From: Latrodectus hesperus
Taxonomy: Eukaryota > Arthropoda > Arachnida > Araneae > Theridiidae
DNA: 64,000 bases
Direction: 5' to 3'
Assembly: GCA_037975125.1 (NCBI GenBank)
Contig: CM075850.1
Span: forward strand, 124,333,557-124,397,556
Shown here: positions 13,776-25,424 of the stretch, piece after piece
Position numbering within the stretch: position 1 is the first letter of the stretch
How the letters are laid out: each line of letters opens with the position of its first letter
Position numbers and translations under genes: made by a program
The notes under the pieces: model-generated
The model's input: the letters and a program-made list of their open reading frames with translations, nothing else
Told to the model about the DNA's origin: nothing
Databases searched by the model: none

Positions 13776-15183
13776 CACTACTGGCCATTAAAATTGCTAC
13801 ACCAAGAAGGAATGCAAATTATAGAACGATATTTATTGGACATATACATTATAGTGGAAAGAACAAGTGATTAGATTTACAGGAAATTAGGATGTATAGA
13901 TCTTGAGAAATCAGTACCCAGAGCAGCCACCTCTGGCTGCAATAACAGCATTTATCCGCCTACACATAGAGTCAAACAGAGATTGTATGGCATGTACGGG
14001 GATCTCAGTTCATGCAGCTTCAACACTATGCCACAGTTCATCGACAGTAGTGGATGGTGAGTGATGGCGCGCCAATCGCTCGGCAACCATTGACCACACG
14101 TTCTCAATTGGTGACAGATCAAGAGAACGTGCTGGCCAGGGTAACAGTCGAACCTGTTCTGTATCAAGGAAGTTCAGAACAGTATGGGCAACATGCGGTC
14201 GTGCATTATCCTGTTGAAACAAAGCATTAGGGAGGCCTCGAAGATAGGGCAGAGCCATGAGCCTTAACACATCGGAAATGTAACGGTTGCTGTTCAAAGT
14301 GCCGGTAATGCAAACAAGAGGTGATCGAGACGTGTATCCAATGGCACCCCATACCATCACTCTAGCAGATGGGCCAGTATGGCGATGTCCAATGCAAGCT
14401 GGCAATGCGCGTTCTCCACGATGCCTCCAAACACGGATGTGGCCATCATGGTCCTGTATACAGAACCGAGATTCATCTGTAAAGATGACATGATGCCATT
14501 CCCGCGTCCAGGTTCGTCGCTGATCACACCATTGAAGGCACTCCTGTCTGTGACGCAGCGTCAATGGTAGCCGAAGCCATGGTCGCCGTGCAGACAATCC
14601 ATGCTGCTGCAAACGTCGTCGAACTGTTCGAGCAGAAACTTGTTGCACTTGCAAATGACTCCATTTCTCGACTCAGGGTTCGTGACGTGGCTGTACGATC
14701 CCTTGTGACCATGCGGATAAGATGTCTGTCTTCTCTTCTGTTAGTGATGGGGGTCGCTGAGATCCTGTATGACGTTCCGTATGATTGTCCTGAACCCATC
14801 GATTCCATATTCTGCTAACAGTCATGGGGTCTCGACCGACGCGAGCAGCAATATTGCGGTACGATAAACCGCAATCCCGGTAGGCTATAATCTTTCCTCG
14901 ATCAAAGTCAGGCACGTGCTGATAAGCATTTCTTCTTCTTACACGAGGCATTACAACAGCTTTCTTTGCCGAAAACAACATTGAAACGGAAATTGAGTAT
15001 GAGAAAACTGCTGTCAAATCTCTGGTTTTATACACATTGTAGATGTTGCTACTGTCGCCTGTTTTGTATGAATGCGGTGAAAATCTAATCATTTGCATAT
15101 CACAGCCAGTTCTACCTGTCATGCAAATTTTACGTGTGTGGTGTGCCGCTTTCCTGGTGTAGCAATTTTAATGGCCAGTAGTG
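13776..15183 (-). mobile_element. Tc1-like DNA transposon, copy 1
   Basis: A 1408-bp element bounded by exact terminal inverted repeats of about 29 bp (outer bases cactactggccattaaaat) and flanked on both sides by TA (13774-13775 and 15184-15185), the target typical of Tc1/mariner. The transposase gene is on the minus strand. A second copy of the same family and almost the same length sits at 40884-42290 in the other orientation. Complete ends with coding damage mean it could still be mobilised in trans but cannot make its own enzyme. Confidence 0.97.
13911..14951 (-). pseudogene. Tc1-type DD34E transposase, frameshifted
   Basis: The frame starts at MPRVRRRNAY (14951) with a paired-like helix-turn-helix: DFDRGKIIAYRDCGLSYRNI, then GRDPMTVSRIWNRW. 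After QRPP the frame shifts at a run of five C's and continues as ITNRREDRHLIRMVTRDRT. A second shift, an extra T after SFA, separates it from SARTVRRRLQQHGLSARRPW and the catalytic domain. The catalytic residues are present: D in HVIFTDESRF, D in LFQQDNARPH and E in LSPIENVWS, the DD34E arrangement of Tc1. A TGG-to-TGA change near 14010 (SVEAA then stop) cuts the last part, which would otherwise end at 13911. The protein would bind the terminal repeats and cut and rejoin DNA at TA sites. This copy cannot make it intact. Confidence 0.92.
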
Positions 15184-15185
15184 TA

Positions 15186-15801
15186 TATAATTATTATTGT
15201 GTATATGTATATATATTATTATGTATATAATATTATGTTCACAACAAATAATTAAAATTTCAGATTCAAGAACATTAAATGAAATTTAAGTGATATTTTA
15301 AATGCCTATTCACACACACACTCATAGAGAAATACAAAACATAGTTCCTTAAAATTAGAAAACAAAACTTATTGTTATTAAATTTCACAAATATATATAT
15401 AACGTATACAACAACATCATCATAAATTTCTAATTTTTTCTTTTTTGCTTTCAATTTTTTGTTACTTTGCTGCTATAAGTACTCAGTTGTTTTTTTCTAC
15501 TGACTAAAATCAGAGAACACAGTTAAGTGTCTTAAAATGTACAATAAAGTAACCAGGTCAACATCTGAGTTAGCACCTTCTCTCCACATCATATCAATGG
15601 AGGGAGATAAAAACTGCAAGTAACTTTAAACATGAGTTTGCATCATAATGATCTTTGGTAAGATCTGGTATTCAACCTGATATTATCCGGTAGCGAAAAT
15701 AACTCCTTTCTTCACCAGACTAACGTAGCTTTTAGTTCTAGTTCTACAATTTAAGATTTATAATTATATTTATTACAATTTGATATTAATTTCTATTAAT
15801 G
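15186..15801. other. AT-rich intronic DNA, nothing recognised
   Basis: Short TA-rich stretches only. Confidence 0.6.
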
Positions 15802-16083
15802 GATTCATTCATTCATTGTCGTGTGCCAGCTAGGCTGGCAACATGGAGTGCACTGCTCCACTTTTCCAGCTTTTCCATTTTGGTGTGAAGTCCGACTTCC
15901 TCAGTACACACATGCCATAGGGACCTGTTTATAGGGTAGGCAACCATTCACAACCCAGTCATACAAGGAAAGGACAAAGACAGGATAGATAGAGAGAGAA
16001 ATATCCATGCCCGAACCGGGATTCGAACCCAGGACCTCCTTATCCGTAGTCAGGCATGCTGACCACTAGACAAGTTGGTTGGC
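15802..16083 (-). mobile_element. SINE family B with 10-bp target duplication
   Basis: Family B in minus orientation: the head at the high-coordinate end contains gggattcgaacccaggacct, and the tail near 15802 is a short (AATG)n run. Direct repeats tctattaatg flank it at 15792-15801 and 16084-16093. Confidence 0.93.
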
Positions 16084-16093
16084 TCTATTAATG

Positions 16094-16965
16094 AATAAAA
16101 ACAACTATTTGCTTTACATATAATATGAATAATAAATAAATATATCAAAACAAAAATAATATTACAAAACCATATTAAATCGCAGGTAACGAACTATTTC
16201 CATATTTAAAATAACTTCTACATAAATTTTTTATAAAAATTTTTTTATTTTATTTTAAATTTTTTGTTTGTTTCATAAATTCAGTGACAGTTAATTAATT
16301 AAGAAATTAATTTTGGACATCAATGAAAACATTACAGAGTATATTCTAAAAAATATTTAAGTGAAAATATTGGAAAAGAGAGTCTGCTTAAACGATCTCT
16401 TCCAATATATTTTCCTGACACTTATTCAGAGGAAATATTGCTAAAAAAGTGCCACCTGTATTATCGAAAAAACTTAATAATTTCTGCTATCCTTAATTTG
16501 TCAAAAATTAACTACTGTTTAAATCAACCTAAAGGAAAAATGCTTGCAAAAGTTAATTTTTTAGCTTAAAGAACTCAATCCAAAGGCAAAATTTCTTAAT
16601 GGCGCTTTTTTTATCGATTAAGAATTTAATGAAAATTTTATGGGAGTTGAAAACATTTCACCGTATAAAACTGTAAGTAAATAATCAGGTTATAAAAATC
16701 TTATGTTTGTTTCTTAATAATAAAACAAGATCTAATTTTATTTAAGACTGGTTAATAAAGAACTTATTTCCAAAATAAATCCTTTTTAAGGGTTTTTTTT
16801 AAATAAAATCGTCAAGAATATTAATTACTATTACTTAATTAAAAATTATCAATCATATTTAATAAAAATACACTAATGACATTTTGCATAGCTTTGCAAA
16901 GTAATATTAATAAATAACCATTGCAACAAAATTCATGGTTTTCCTAATTGCTATTTTATGAAAAA
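16094..16965. other. AT-rich intronic DNA, nothing recognised
   Basis: No coding potential or repeat family recognised. Confidence 0.6.
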
Positions 16966-17428
16966 GGTGAAATCTATTTGTTACAGCAAATATAGAATCT
17001 TAATTAGTCCAAGTTACAATTTTACGAAATGGAATCTATATTTTTGTAAAAAAATTATTAGTATATATTGTGAAATAGGACTGGACATTTAGTGTAAGTA
17101 ACGAAAAACTAAATATGTTCTCGTGCATTATAATCTACATGCATTTATAAACCACTGAAATTAAAAAAGCATTGATGACTTTCTAATTTGATTTTGCATT
17201 GATTTTTTCTGGTGAAATCTATTTGTTAAAACAGGTATAGAATCATTATTAATCTAAATTACAATTTTACGAAATGGAATCTATACATTTTGTATAGAAA
17301 ATTATTAGTATTTACTGTGAAACAAGACAGAATTTTTTAGTGTTTAAGTAACGGAAAACTAAATGTGTTCTCGTGTATTTTAATCTACATGCATTTATGA
17401 GCCACTGAAATTAGAAGAGCATTGATGA
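16966..17428. repeat. diverged 245-bp tandem duplication
   Basis: Two adjacent copies begin with ggtgaaatctatttgtta at 16966 and 17211. Shared markers in the same order are ttacaattttacgaaatgga, attattagtat, a gttctcgtg block and tctacatgcatttat, then gccactgaaatt and gcattgatga. Several substitutions and small indels separate them, so the event is old. The sequence matches no element elsewhere in the window. Confidence 0.85.
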
Positions 17429-19366
17429 TTCCATCAGTGTGAGAACTCATATTTCTTCAGGAGACAATAATGATATCAAGTGGTTGGTACAAAAATTAAA
17501 AATTCTGAGTAACAAAAAATTTGAATTTTATCGAATGTATGTACAGAATACTGTATGAAGACAATGTTTTCTTGAAAAGGCATGCAATATGCTTCTTCTG
17601 CATGCTAGTTGTAGCCAAAAACACCGCATTTGTGCAAGAATGGTTGCATGCAATAATTAAGAGGCCTTTACTTTAGGATGAAATTCTTTCATTTGTGTTG
17701 ATTGTGACTAATCTAAAAAGCATTTTTTCATGGTCTTTTTTTCATTTATTATTGAAAGAAAATTGAGCAGGTACTTTCTTATTAATACGCATGGCCCTTG
17801 TGATTTGGTTCTGTTAAACGTATTTGTCATGACGTATCAAATATTTTTAACGTAGTGTTGAATTCATATGTTAAAGATATTTGAAAGGACCTCTAAACAT
17901 TTGAAGGCAAAGCATTTTATGGCATACACAAGAACAATATTCGTAAGTTTCACATTTCCAGTCAACAATGTTTCATGATTATGTTGTCTCCTTTTCTCTG
18001 TAGCATAGTTTTAAGCATAATCTCGATTATAGAAAAAACATCGTCAAAAATAAGTTTTAGTAAATGCTCTAAATATAATGGAAAGCTATATTGTATACAA
18101 GATGCAATAATTACAAAAATTAATTTTTTATTGAAAATAAGATTGTAAAAGAATTCTGTCTTTTGAATTATTCATTTGTCTACACCGTGTAAAGGAATTT
18201 AATGCAATATGTAGTAACAAAAATTAAAATTCGAAACTATACTTTTCTTTTTTTTACATATTAGAAAAGATACTAAAATTTCAAAGAATTTGAATTATAA
18301 GCCAAATTTATTCTTTTGAATTTCGCTAAAATTTAATATTCGATGTTTATAATTATTTTGTTTAAATTAATAAACTAAATTAATATAAAGTATTAAACAA
18401 ATAACAAAAACTCAAATAAAAAATATAACTAAATAAAAAAATTATATTCAGATTAATGAAATGTAACAATCAAAATTATTTAAATGTAATTCCCAGTTTT
18501 GATTTACATTAACAGTGTCTTGTCTACGGAATATTTTCATAAAACTTTAACCATTTATTTTTGAATTTTCTCGAAATAAAATCCACCTCACTTTTTTTAA
18601 TTCTTTAAATATTACTAAAACACATAATAAATTACATCTTTCAATCTTGTATTTCTTATGCGCAATTTTCAGTTTTATTTTAACTGAAACTGTCAACCGT
18701 AAAAAAAAGGTTTATATTTTTTAGAACTTTTATTATTGTTATTCCGCATAAAAAAATTTTAAAAATACTGCATTCATAAAATAACTATGAGCTATATGTG
18801 TTTTAAAAGTTCAATTTTGATTCAAAACTATCATGAGCTGTTCGCTTTTAATTGTAGGGTTCTCTCTCAATTATACCTCTCAGAATATTTTTCAGTTTCA
18901 AATTATTGTAAATATGAAACCCTTCTTTTGTGTGTCCATCAGGATTTCGTCCCAGAATGAATTTAGGGGAGGGTAGCACAGGATGGAATGTAATTATGTC
19001 AGAATGTTGGTTTCAGGCTAACCCCCAAAAAATGTGTTTCGCTTCGAAGTGCTGATGACACCGTTTCTATTTAAAGCCATAATTTAAGCTGATTTGTCGT
19101 CGCTGTAAAATTGCTTCTGCCACGATGTAATTATTTTAAATGGTGTGAAACTGTTCTAAAATTCCACTCACTTGATGAAAATGGGTGCGTGTTTCTTACC
19201 CCTTTTAAAATTGACTTACATCCGCAATGAGTGAGGATAAAAAAATGAATGTCATCGGATTCCCTTTCTTTTAGATTACTACTCTGATATTTGCATAAAA
19301 AATAACGATATTTACTACTGTTTTCCATATTTTTGAAAAACGTTTTTTCCTACTCTAGTACATATG
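17429..19366. other. AT-rich intronic DNA, nothing recognised
   Basis: Long AT-rich stretch. The short open frame at 19131-19328 has no recognisable motif. Confidence 0.55.
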
Positions 19367-19655
19367 TTTGAAGCCTGGTAGTTAGTGGTAGCGTTTCACG
19401 TTCCCAAGGCACAGATCCGAAATTCGAACCTTGGGCAGGACAAAGTCGACTCAATCTTTCATCCCTTCAGAGGATTGATAAACTGAGTACCTAACTTTCT
19501 TGAGAACTAAACACTTGGGGTTAAAAATTAGGCTAACTACCTAATCGGGACATATGCTTCACATTTCAAGGCCTCTCGGGTAGAAAAATAGTGATGGCCA
19601 TTGTAGGCCTTGGCCCACATGGGCTATAGTGCCACAGAGTTTAATTTAGTACACG
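19367..19655 (+). mobile_element. SINE family F, copy retaining tRNA head
   Basis: Head gcctggtagttagtggtagc with B-box-like gaaattcgaaccttgg. The body follows in family F order: a tttcatcccttcag block, gataaactgagtacc, gaactaaacacttgggg, ttgtaggccttggcccacat, and the end gagtttaatttag. It is the most complete family F copy in the window. Confidence 0.88.
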
Positions 19656-21203
19656 TCTTTGCTCCAACACTCTGACTGTTGTAAATGCATTGAAAGGCAT
19701 ATAAAAAAAGGTCTCGACATCTATATTAAATAAATTCATTGCTAAAGAGAATTTTTAATGGTGCAATACTTCATTTGATTTGTTTTTAGCAGATATGCTC
19801 GCAAAATTTAGTTCGCGGGGCCAAAGAAGCTTTGAACAAAGATAAAAAAACAGTAAAAATCAATATTTTTTAAAATGTTAGTTTTTATCTAACAGCTATG
19901 TATATATTTTCAACTGTAAGCCATGGCCCACAAATTCTATATAGGTATTCTATATAGGAAATATGATATCGTTGCATTATCTTAATTTCCATTCTTTAAA
20001 CGCATACTATATGGTTAATCTATTTCAGTTCTTACAAGATATTTAGTTCATCAAAATCGATTTTTTAATCATATTGATTTTTATTATGGAGTTATAAATG
20101 AATGTCAGAAAATTTTCATCTGCCGTATGAATGGTTAGAGCTTTTAACTTCAATCCCCATCACGAACCTTTATAAATACTTATAAAGGTTCGGTATCAAT
20201 TTCAAATTGAAACTCCCGGTAGAATTAGTCTTAGAGTGTGAGTAGACGTTGAGTGCACACAAAACTGACAAAATTTCATTTTATTTCTTTCATCTTGCAT
20301 ATGAATTTCAGCCTTTGGATAGATTTATAACAAATTTATATACTTGAAATTTGTTTCTCCCAATATCTGCCGAGATATCTATTAAATGGCTAGCATTCTG
20401 GCCTTCAATTTAACAGATCCTGTGATTGATTCTTATCTTAATGGCGAATAATGTGCTGAATGAATGGTGGTTAGCAATAAACTTTAAATTGTAGATACCT
20501 GTATAACTGATCTTCGAATGTTTATAAGGATTATTGAGTTGGACGTAAGCCATACCTCATCTCCCAATATTTCCCAAAGGAATTTAATTCAGAGAAATCT
20601 TATGGAATATGATTAAGTTTATAACTTTTCCTAAATCATTTAAAAATATTGTTCCAGTATCAAAAATAAGTCCCTAGAGAAAGATTTCAGTTATCAATAG
20701 CATAAACAATGCTGAAAATTTTCTTTAAAAGTAGTTCATATAGCGGAAAAATAACTGATTTAAATTTATAAATGAAAAATATAAATCGTAATTTAAAGCA
20801 GGCGCATACAACTAATTCTGCCTAATTGTTCATTGTTTAGTAACTGCCATCTATATAAAGTTAAAATGAGTAAACAAAACATTACAACTGAATTCGAATA
20901 AAACGTGTTTCATATTTAACCGATTTTAATGGTTAAGAGCTTCATTTCTGCGAAAAATTACTTTCTCCAAGTTTATATAATTTTCATCGCATATTCAAAT
21001 CAAGCACATTAAAACTGAAAATTAAAAACAGAATAATTTAAGCGAAGAATTTGCATTCCCCGGAGTTAGCAATAACAGTTTGGAACTTATTCCTGATTTC
21101 TTCCTCGAGTGTTTTGGTGGAAGATTCATTTCCGGAATCCAGTTTGCAATATCCATTTGAAAACACATGAAGAACTAATAAGAGCTTCAAATTTCTTGCG
21201 TAC
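19656..21203. other. intronic DNA with a perfect hairpin
   Basis: Arms 20163-20175 and 20180-20192 (cgaacctttataa and its complement, 4-nt loop) form a perfect 13-bp stem. No other feature is recognised up to the exon at 21204. Confidence 0.6.
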
Positions 21204-21274
21204 CTTGTATTGTTCTGTGCCCTGGGGTTGAGTAAGGCTCCGTCCCAGAAGTTTCTTCTCAGTTGCGGTCGAAC
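21204..21274 (-). CDS. OXR1: OXR1-like gene, exon just before LysM exon
   Basis: A 71-nt exon bounded by an acceptor (tttttaaag) and a donor (CAAG followed by gtacgc). It takes one nucleotide from the previous exon to complete a Gly codon, then encodes 23 residues: STATEKKLLGRSLTQPQGT then EQYK. It ends in phase 0, as the LysM exon requires. The GRSLTQPQGTEQYK segment corresponds to the conserved strand that opens the LysM region in OXR1 proteins, a basic/Ser stretch then P-x-G-T-x-x-Y-x-V, with the V supplied by the next exon. The combination of local similarity, correct phase on both sides and good splice sites makes this call firm. Confidence 0.88.
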
Positions 21275-21521
21275 CTTTAAAAATAAAAGACATTTTTCAT
21301 TTTAATATGGCCGTCAAGTTCTTAAAACTTAAGTTTTTTTTTCCTTTGAATGCATTCAAAAGAATTTTACATTTTGCTAATAGCAGGTATTTAAAAATAT
21401 AGTGCATCCGAAGCACTTTCAATCGATAATATATTATTAATATTTATGTTACATTTAATTATTCTTTTCAGTATAAATATATTAATTTATTAAGATGAAA
21501 ACATTCAGCAGTTAAAAAGAT

Positions 21522-21700
21522 TTGGTTCAGTTTGTCGTTCAACGACCATTTTTTGAACAAGAAAGTTATTTAGATCTGTAGCAAACCACTACAAGCACCA
21601 ACACGCTCGCGGCCGTCATCAAACCCACGAACTGTCGAATCGAATCTCAAATCACTAGCCATTCAGTTACCAGCTTGGCTGCAAGCGAAGAGAGTTTGGC
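21522..21700 (-). mobile_element. SINE family E, degenerate copy
   Basis: Parallel to the copy at 21799-21985: tttgtcgttcaacgaccatt, then aaccactacaagcacc, cccacgaactgtcgaatcga and a tRNA-like head at the high-coordinate end. Strongly diverged. Confidence 0.7.
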
Positions 21701-21798
21701 GAATTATTTATTTTGAAACCACTTAAATTTACTTATTTTTCTTTTTTAATTACACCGTCGAAGGAACCATATTCTTGAAAACAAAACCCAGATTGCAG

Positions 21799-21985
21799 TT
21801 GGTTGGTTTGTTGGTTGGTTTGTCGCTCAACGGTCATTTTTTGCACACGAGGGCTAATTAGACCGGGACTTACGGTTTAAAGTAGAATCCGAACCACTAC
21901 CAACATCCATGCCCAAGGTGGGATTCGAACCCACGAACTGTTGAACCGAAGGCAAGAGTGCTAACCATTCGGCTGGCAGCTCGGC
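21799..21985 (-). mobile_element. SINE family E with 12-bp target duplication
   Basis: Minus orientation: head ggccgagctgccagccgaat with a good B box (gtgggttcgaatcccac on the minus strand) and a tail made of CCAAC/CAAAC repeats at the low-coordinate end. Direct repeats cccagattgcag flank it at 21787-21798 and 21986-21997. Short (187 bp), with almost no body between head and tail. Confidence 0.93.
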
Positions 21986-21997
21986 CCCAGATTGCAG

Positions 21998-23143
21998 ATA
22001 CTTATAAAAATGAAGCACAATAGTTTAACTTTATACTATGTTGCATTCTCAGAAATGAAAGCTTGTGGGCTCGTTTCCCACTTCAGGTGTAAATATTTAT
22101 AATGAGATGGAATCCACTTTGAGCTACATATAAAATTTGAAATAATCTTCGTGTTCTGCTGGTAAACCTAGAATGATATCAAATCAGCAAACCCAGGAAT
22201 GTTAATGATGTTTTTAGAGACATTCTTCAATTTAAAATATTAAATATACTTTAAATGTGGTTTAATACAATGCCAAATATCCCTAAAAGTTTGTTGAACG
22301 CTAAATATATTTAATTTACTTACAAGAAAGTATCAGTTTTCACTGAGAAGAAACCAGTGTTGCTTTTTCCTCTGAATTTTAGGCTCTATCTGCTTCAATA
22401 TGAATATTTTTAATAGTTTCGGAATTTTAAAAATACCTCAAAACCAAAATAATAATTTTATATTAATTTCGCTTTGAGATATTTTTATAATTCCGAAAAA
22501 GTCAAACAACGTTTATAACGAAAAGGCTCATAATAAAATACAATGATAAAGATCTTGTCGATGCATTTTGGTATTTTCTCATTAATCTTATATGATGTGT
22601 ATAGTAAAACAAAATATATTTAATCTAAATTAATATGTTTATAAGTCTCATAACTGCCAACTGCAGCGAAGTAAAGTCACTCAGCATGTGACATTTCCAC
22701 GTAGAATAATCAATGTTTCATTAAAATTAGAGTACCATTGCCCCCACCACGACTTGGATCAATAGAGACCAGCGGTCTGAAAAAAAGCATCTGAAACAAT
22801 GCAGCTCTGTCTGAGCTTTTATACGGATATTACTGTCTGCTTTCCAGACAAAGACATCAACAAAAGGGTAGTTAGCCAATGTCCTCTGCAGAGCAGCACT
22901 CTTAATGGTTAAAAAATATATCACTCAACCGAAATTCTCATTTAAACTAGTCTGAAAGGTTTTTGTATTCAATGAACGCATAGCAAAAAAAGTTATCTTA
23001 TGTGTTTTGAAGTTGATTAAGTGACAAAAAACTTAGGTGATTCAATGAATCACTACTGAAATTTTACATTTATTAGCTTTGTTATATATGTTAATTTATT
23101 TTAATAAGTAGTAAATTTATTGATTGAATTTGGCAATGTCTCT
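21998..23143. other. intronic DNA, weak tRNA-like remnant
   Basis: At 22040-22130 a B-box-like gctcgtttcccactt resembles the remnant at 1786-1925. Elsewhere AT-rich. 22727-22924 has a short open frame of unknown meaning. Confidence 0.4.
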
Positions 23144-23159
23144 GCTGATTGAAAACTTT

Positions 23160-23460
23160 TTTTCCAACGGCGGGCTCTTGAGGGTTGAACCCTAAGCCAC
23201 AACAAGGTCAGAAACTGCTACTCATTTGTCGCTACCCAGCGGGCACCTGTGAACCAAGTCACGGAGGTGAGTAGCGTTACCCGCGTCATACTACCACAAA
23301 CCCGTTTATAAAGTGGGCCACATTCATACATCATCACGGAAGAAAGGATAGAGAAACACAGAGAGAACAGAGAAAGAAAGTAACATCCATGCCCGAACCG
23401 AGATTCGAACTCAGAACCCACTCAGGATCCCACTCGCTAACCACTCAGCCATCGGTCGGC
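23160..23460 (-). mobile_element. SINE family A with ~14-16-bp target duplication
   Basis: Minus orientation family A: B box region gagattcgaactcagaa at the high-coordinate end, and markers gtcgctacccagcgggcacc, aagtcacggaggtgag and aaacccgtttata. Direct repeats gctgattgaaaacttt occur at 23144-23159 and 23459-23474. The first two bases may belong to the head. Confidence 0.92.
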
Positions 23461-23600
23461 TGATTGAAAACTTTAAACATTCATTTCATTTTCATAACCA
23501 TAATCACTATAACGAGGTTGATAATAAATCTAGTTTCTCCTCTCCACATTATACCCCCCCCAAAAAAAAGACATCGTATATTTAAAATGCATGCTGCCTC

Positions 23601-23692
23601 TCAACATAGCGGTTTTTGATTGCATCGGGTAACGAACCCGTAACATACCCTACTCAAGTAGGACATCTTTTCCCACTAGGCTACTGATGGAA
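23601..23692 (-). mobile_element. tRNA-like SINE head, truncated
   Basis: On the minus strand, catcagtagcctagtgggaa (A box), then an anticodon-like region, then acgggttcgttacccgatgc with a T-arm-like stem. The acceptor ends do not pair properly, so it is not called a tRNA gene. Confidence 0.55.
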
Positions 23693-25204
23693 CAATTAAT
23701 CAATTTAATTTATCAAAACAGTGAAAATATATACCCCCATGAATTAATTGTACTTAAATAAATAATTCTTGGACTCACATTGACTTAATGATTGGACAAC
23801 AGTCATTGGAGTAGTATGTCCTATTTTCGATACCAGCATCTATTGAACAACTAGAGACTGCAATTGTATTTTTGCTATCAACATGCATATCATGTATCCA
23901 TACATGTTAAACGTACATATACACATATATTTATACGTATTTTCTGCTACACCTATCTTATAGAAGGGGCATATGTTTTTCCTCTTACCGTCTCACGTGA
24001 CCTACTATTTACAAAATGTCTTCCCAGAAGGCTATACGCAATGGAAGCCAAAAGGCCTTATAAAAACTCTCATCTATTTGTTGGTGTGATCCTCAATGCG
24101 AAAAAATAAATATATTTTCTTTAATTAACAGGTTTCTTCAACTTGCCCAAAAATATTGTGAATCGAACCATTTCAATTGACTAAAAATAATTTGCTGCTA
24201 AATTTGGCTACATATTCTTAAAAAAATAACATAAATATGAGGTGTCTATTAAACTGAGGAATTATCAAATCATCAGGAATGAAATTTCCAGTTAATAACA
24301 TCACCAACTTTAACAACAAATGAATCAACATTAGCTTAGCATTTTAGGGCTTGTGTTCTTGGAAAAAATTACCCTTTTCGCTTGCTTATAGAAACCGCTC
24401 TGCAAACTCCGCAATAAATCAAAACATTTTCTGAAAAATCAGTTTTGTAAAAAATCAGTCAGAAAATACTAATATTATAATGTATGAGTTCTTATAGGGG
24501 AATTGCGTCATCGAAGACTTCTTAAATCATTAATAATGCGCTACAAAATGTGATATTAGTAATAGTTATGCGGAGGAGAATCAACATTAGGATAATCTTC
24601 GTCAATAGTAATAATAAGTACTGCATAGTAAATTGATTCACTTAATTTTGTACTTGTAGTTTTGACTGCCTAAATAAGATAATCGAATACTTTCTTGAAA
24701 CCTGACTTGTTGCACAATCAACTGGACATAATAGTTCAAAAACGTCCTAAGTTGTTCACCCCAACTATCTTACACATTGCACAATTTATTATAAGGGAAG
24801 TCATTAACTAAAAGTTTTAAAATCTCTCACATTCATAATGAATGTGAGAGAATTGTAGAATATAGAGAATTGTAGAAACATCATGAATGTGAGAGAATTG
24901 TAGATCCGACAAAAGAGAATATAATTATTTCTGAAAAAATTCGACACCAATTTGAAAATTTCTTAAAGTAATTCCAACAGATATTATTATAAAAAAAAGT
25001 TTAAAACTATTATTGTAATATATATCCAATTTGTAGTGTCTTCCATTTTTCGACAAAGACTATCAAGCTGTGAATTCTATGGATGTTAAATTTTCTTTTT
25101 GTTGGCTTGATGTAGAAGTTAGTAGACCCTAGGGTTACAGCTAAAAAGATGGTCTATTCATATAACTATGTTTCATAATTTCGAGGTATTGGTCTGTATT
25201 TATC
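23693..25204. other. intronic DNA with a local palindrome
   Basis: At 24823-24851 a 13-bp stem (tctctcacattca and its complement) encloses a 3-nt loop. Its right arm plus flank (tgaatgtgagagaattgtag) is repeated once at 24883-24902. The rest is AT-rich. Confidence 0.6.
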
Positions 25205-25424
25205 AGCTATGGTTAGCAGCAAGCCTTTCATCCCTTCAGTGGGTGGATAAACTGAGTACCAAGCATGCTTGGGAATTAAATACTAAGGGTCTCGTGTTAG
25301 GCCGACCATCTAACTTGGACATATGCTTCGCACCCCAGGGCCGTTGATCATAAAAACAGTTACGGGCACTGTAGGCCTTGGCCCACATTGGTTGTCGTGT
25401 TACGGAGTTTAATTTAGTTTAGGT
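25205..25424 (+). mobile_element. SINE family F, 5'-truncated
   Basis: Contains agcctttcatcccttcagtg, gataaactgagtaccaagca, cttcgcaccccagggcc and gggcactgtaggccttggcc, ending at gagtttaatttagttta. Its last part lies inside the 534-bp tandem duplication, so the family F 3' end recurs at 26238-26300. Confidence 0.88.

Noticed and set aside
14287..14818. Plus-strand open frames across Tc1 copy 1
   Set aside because: They are antisense shadows of the transposase gene; the same frames appear antisense in copy 2.
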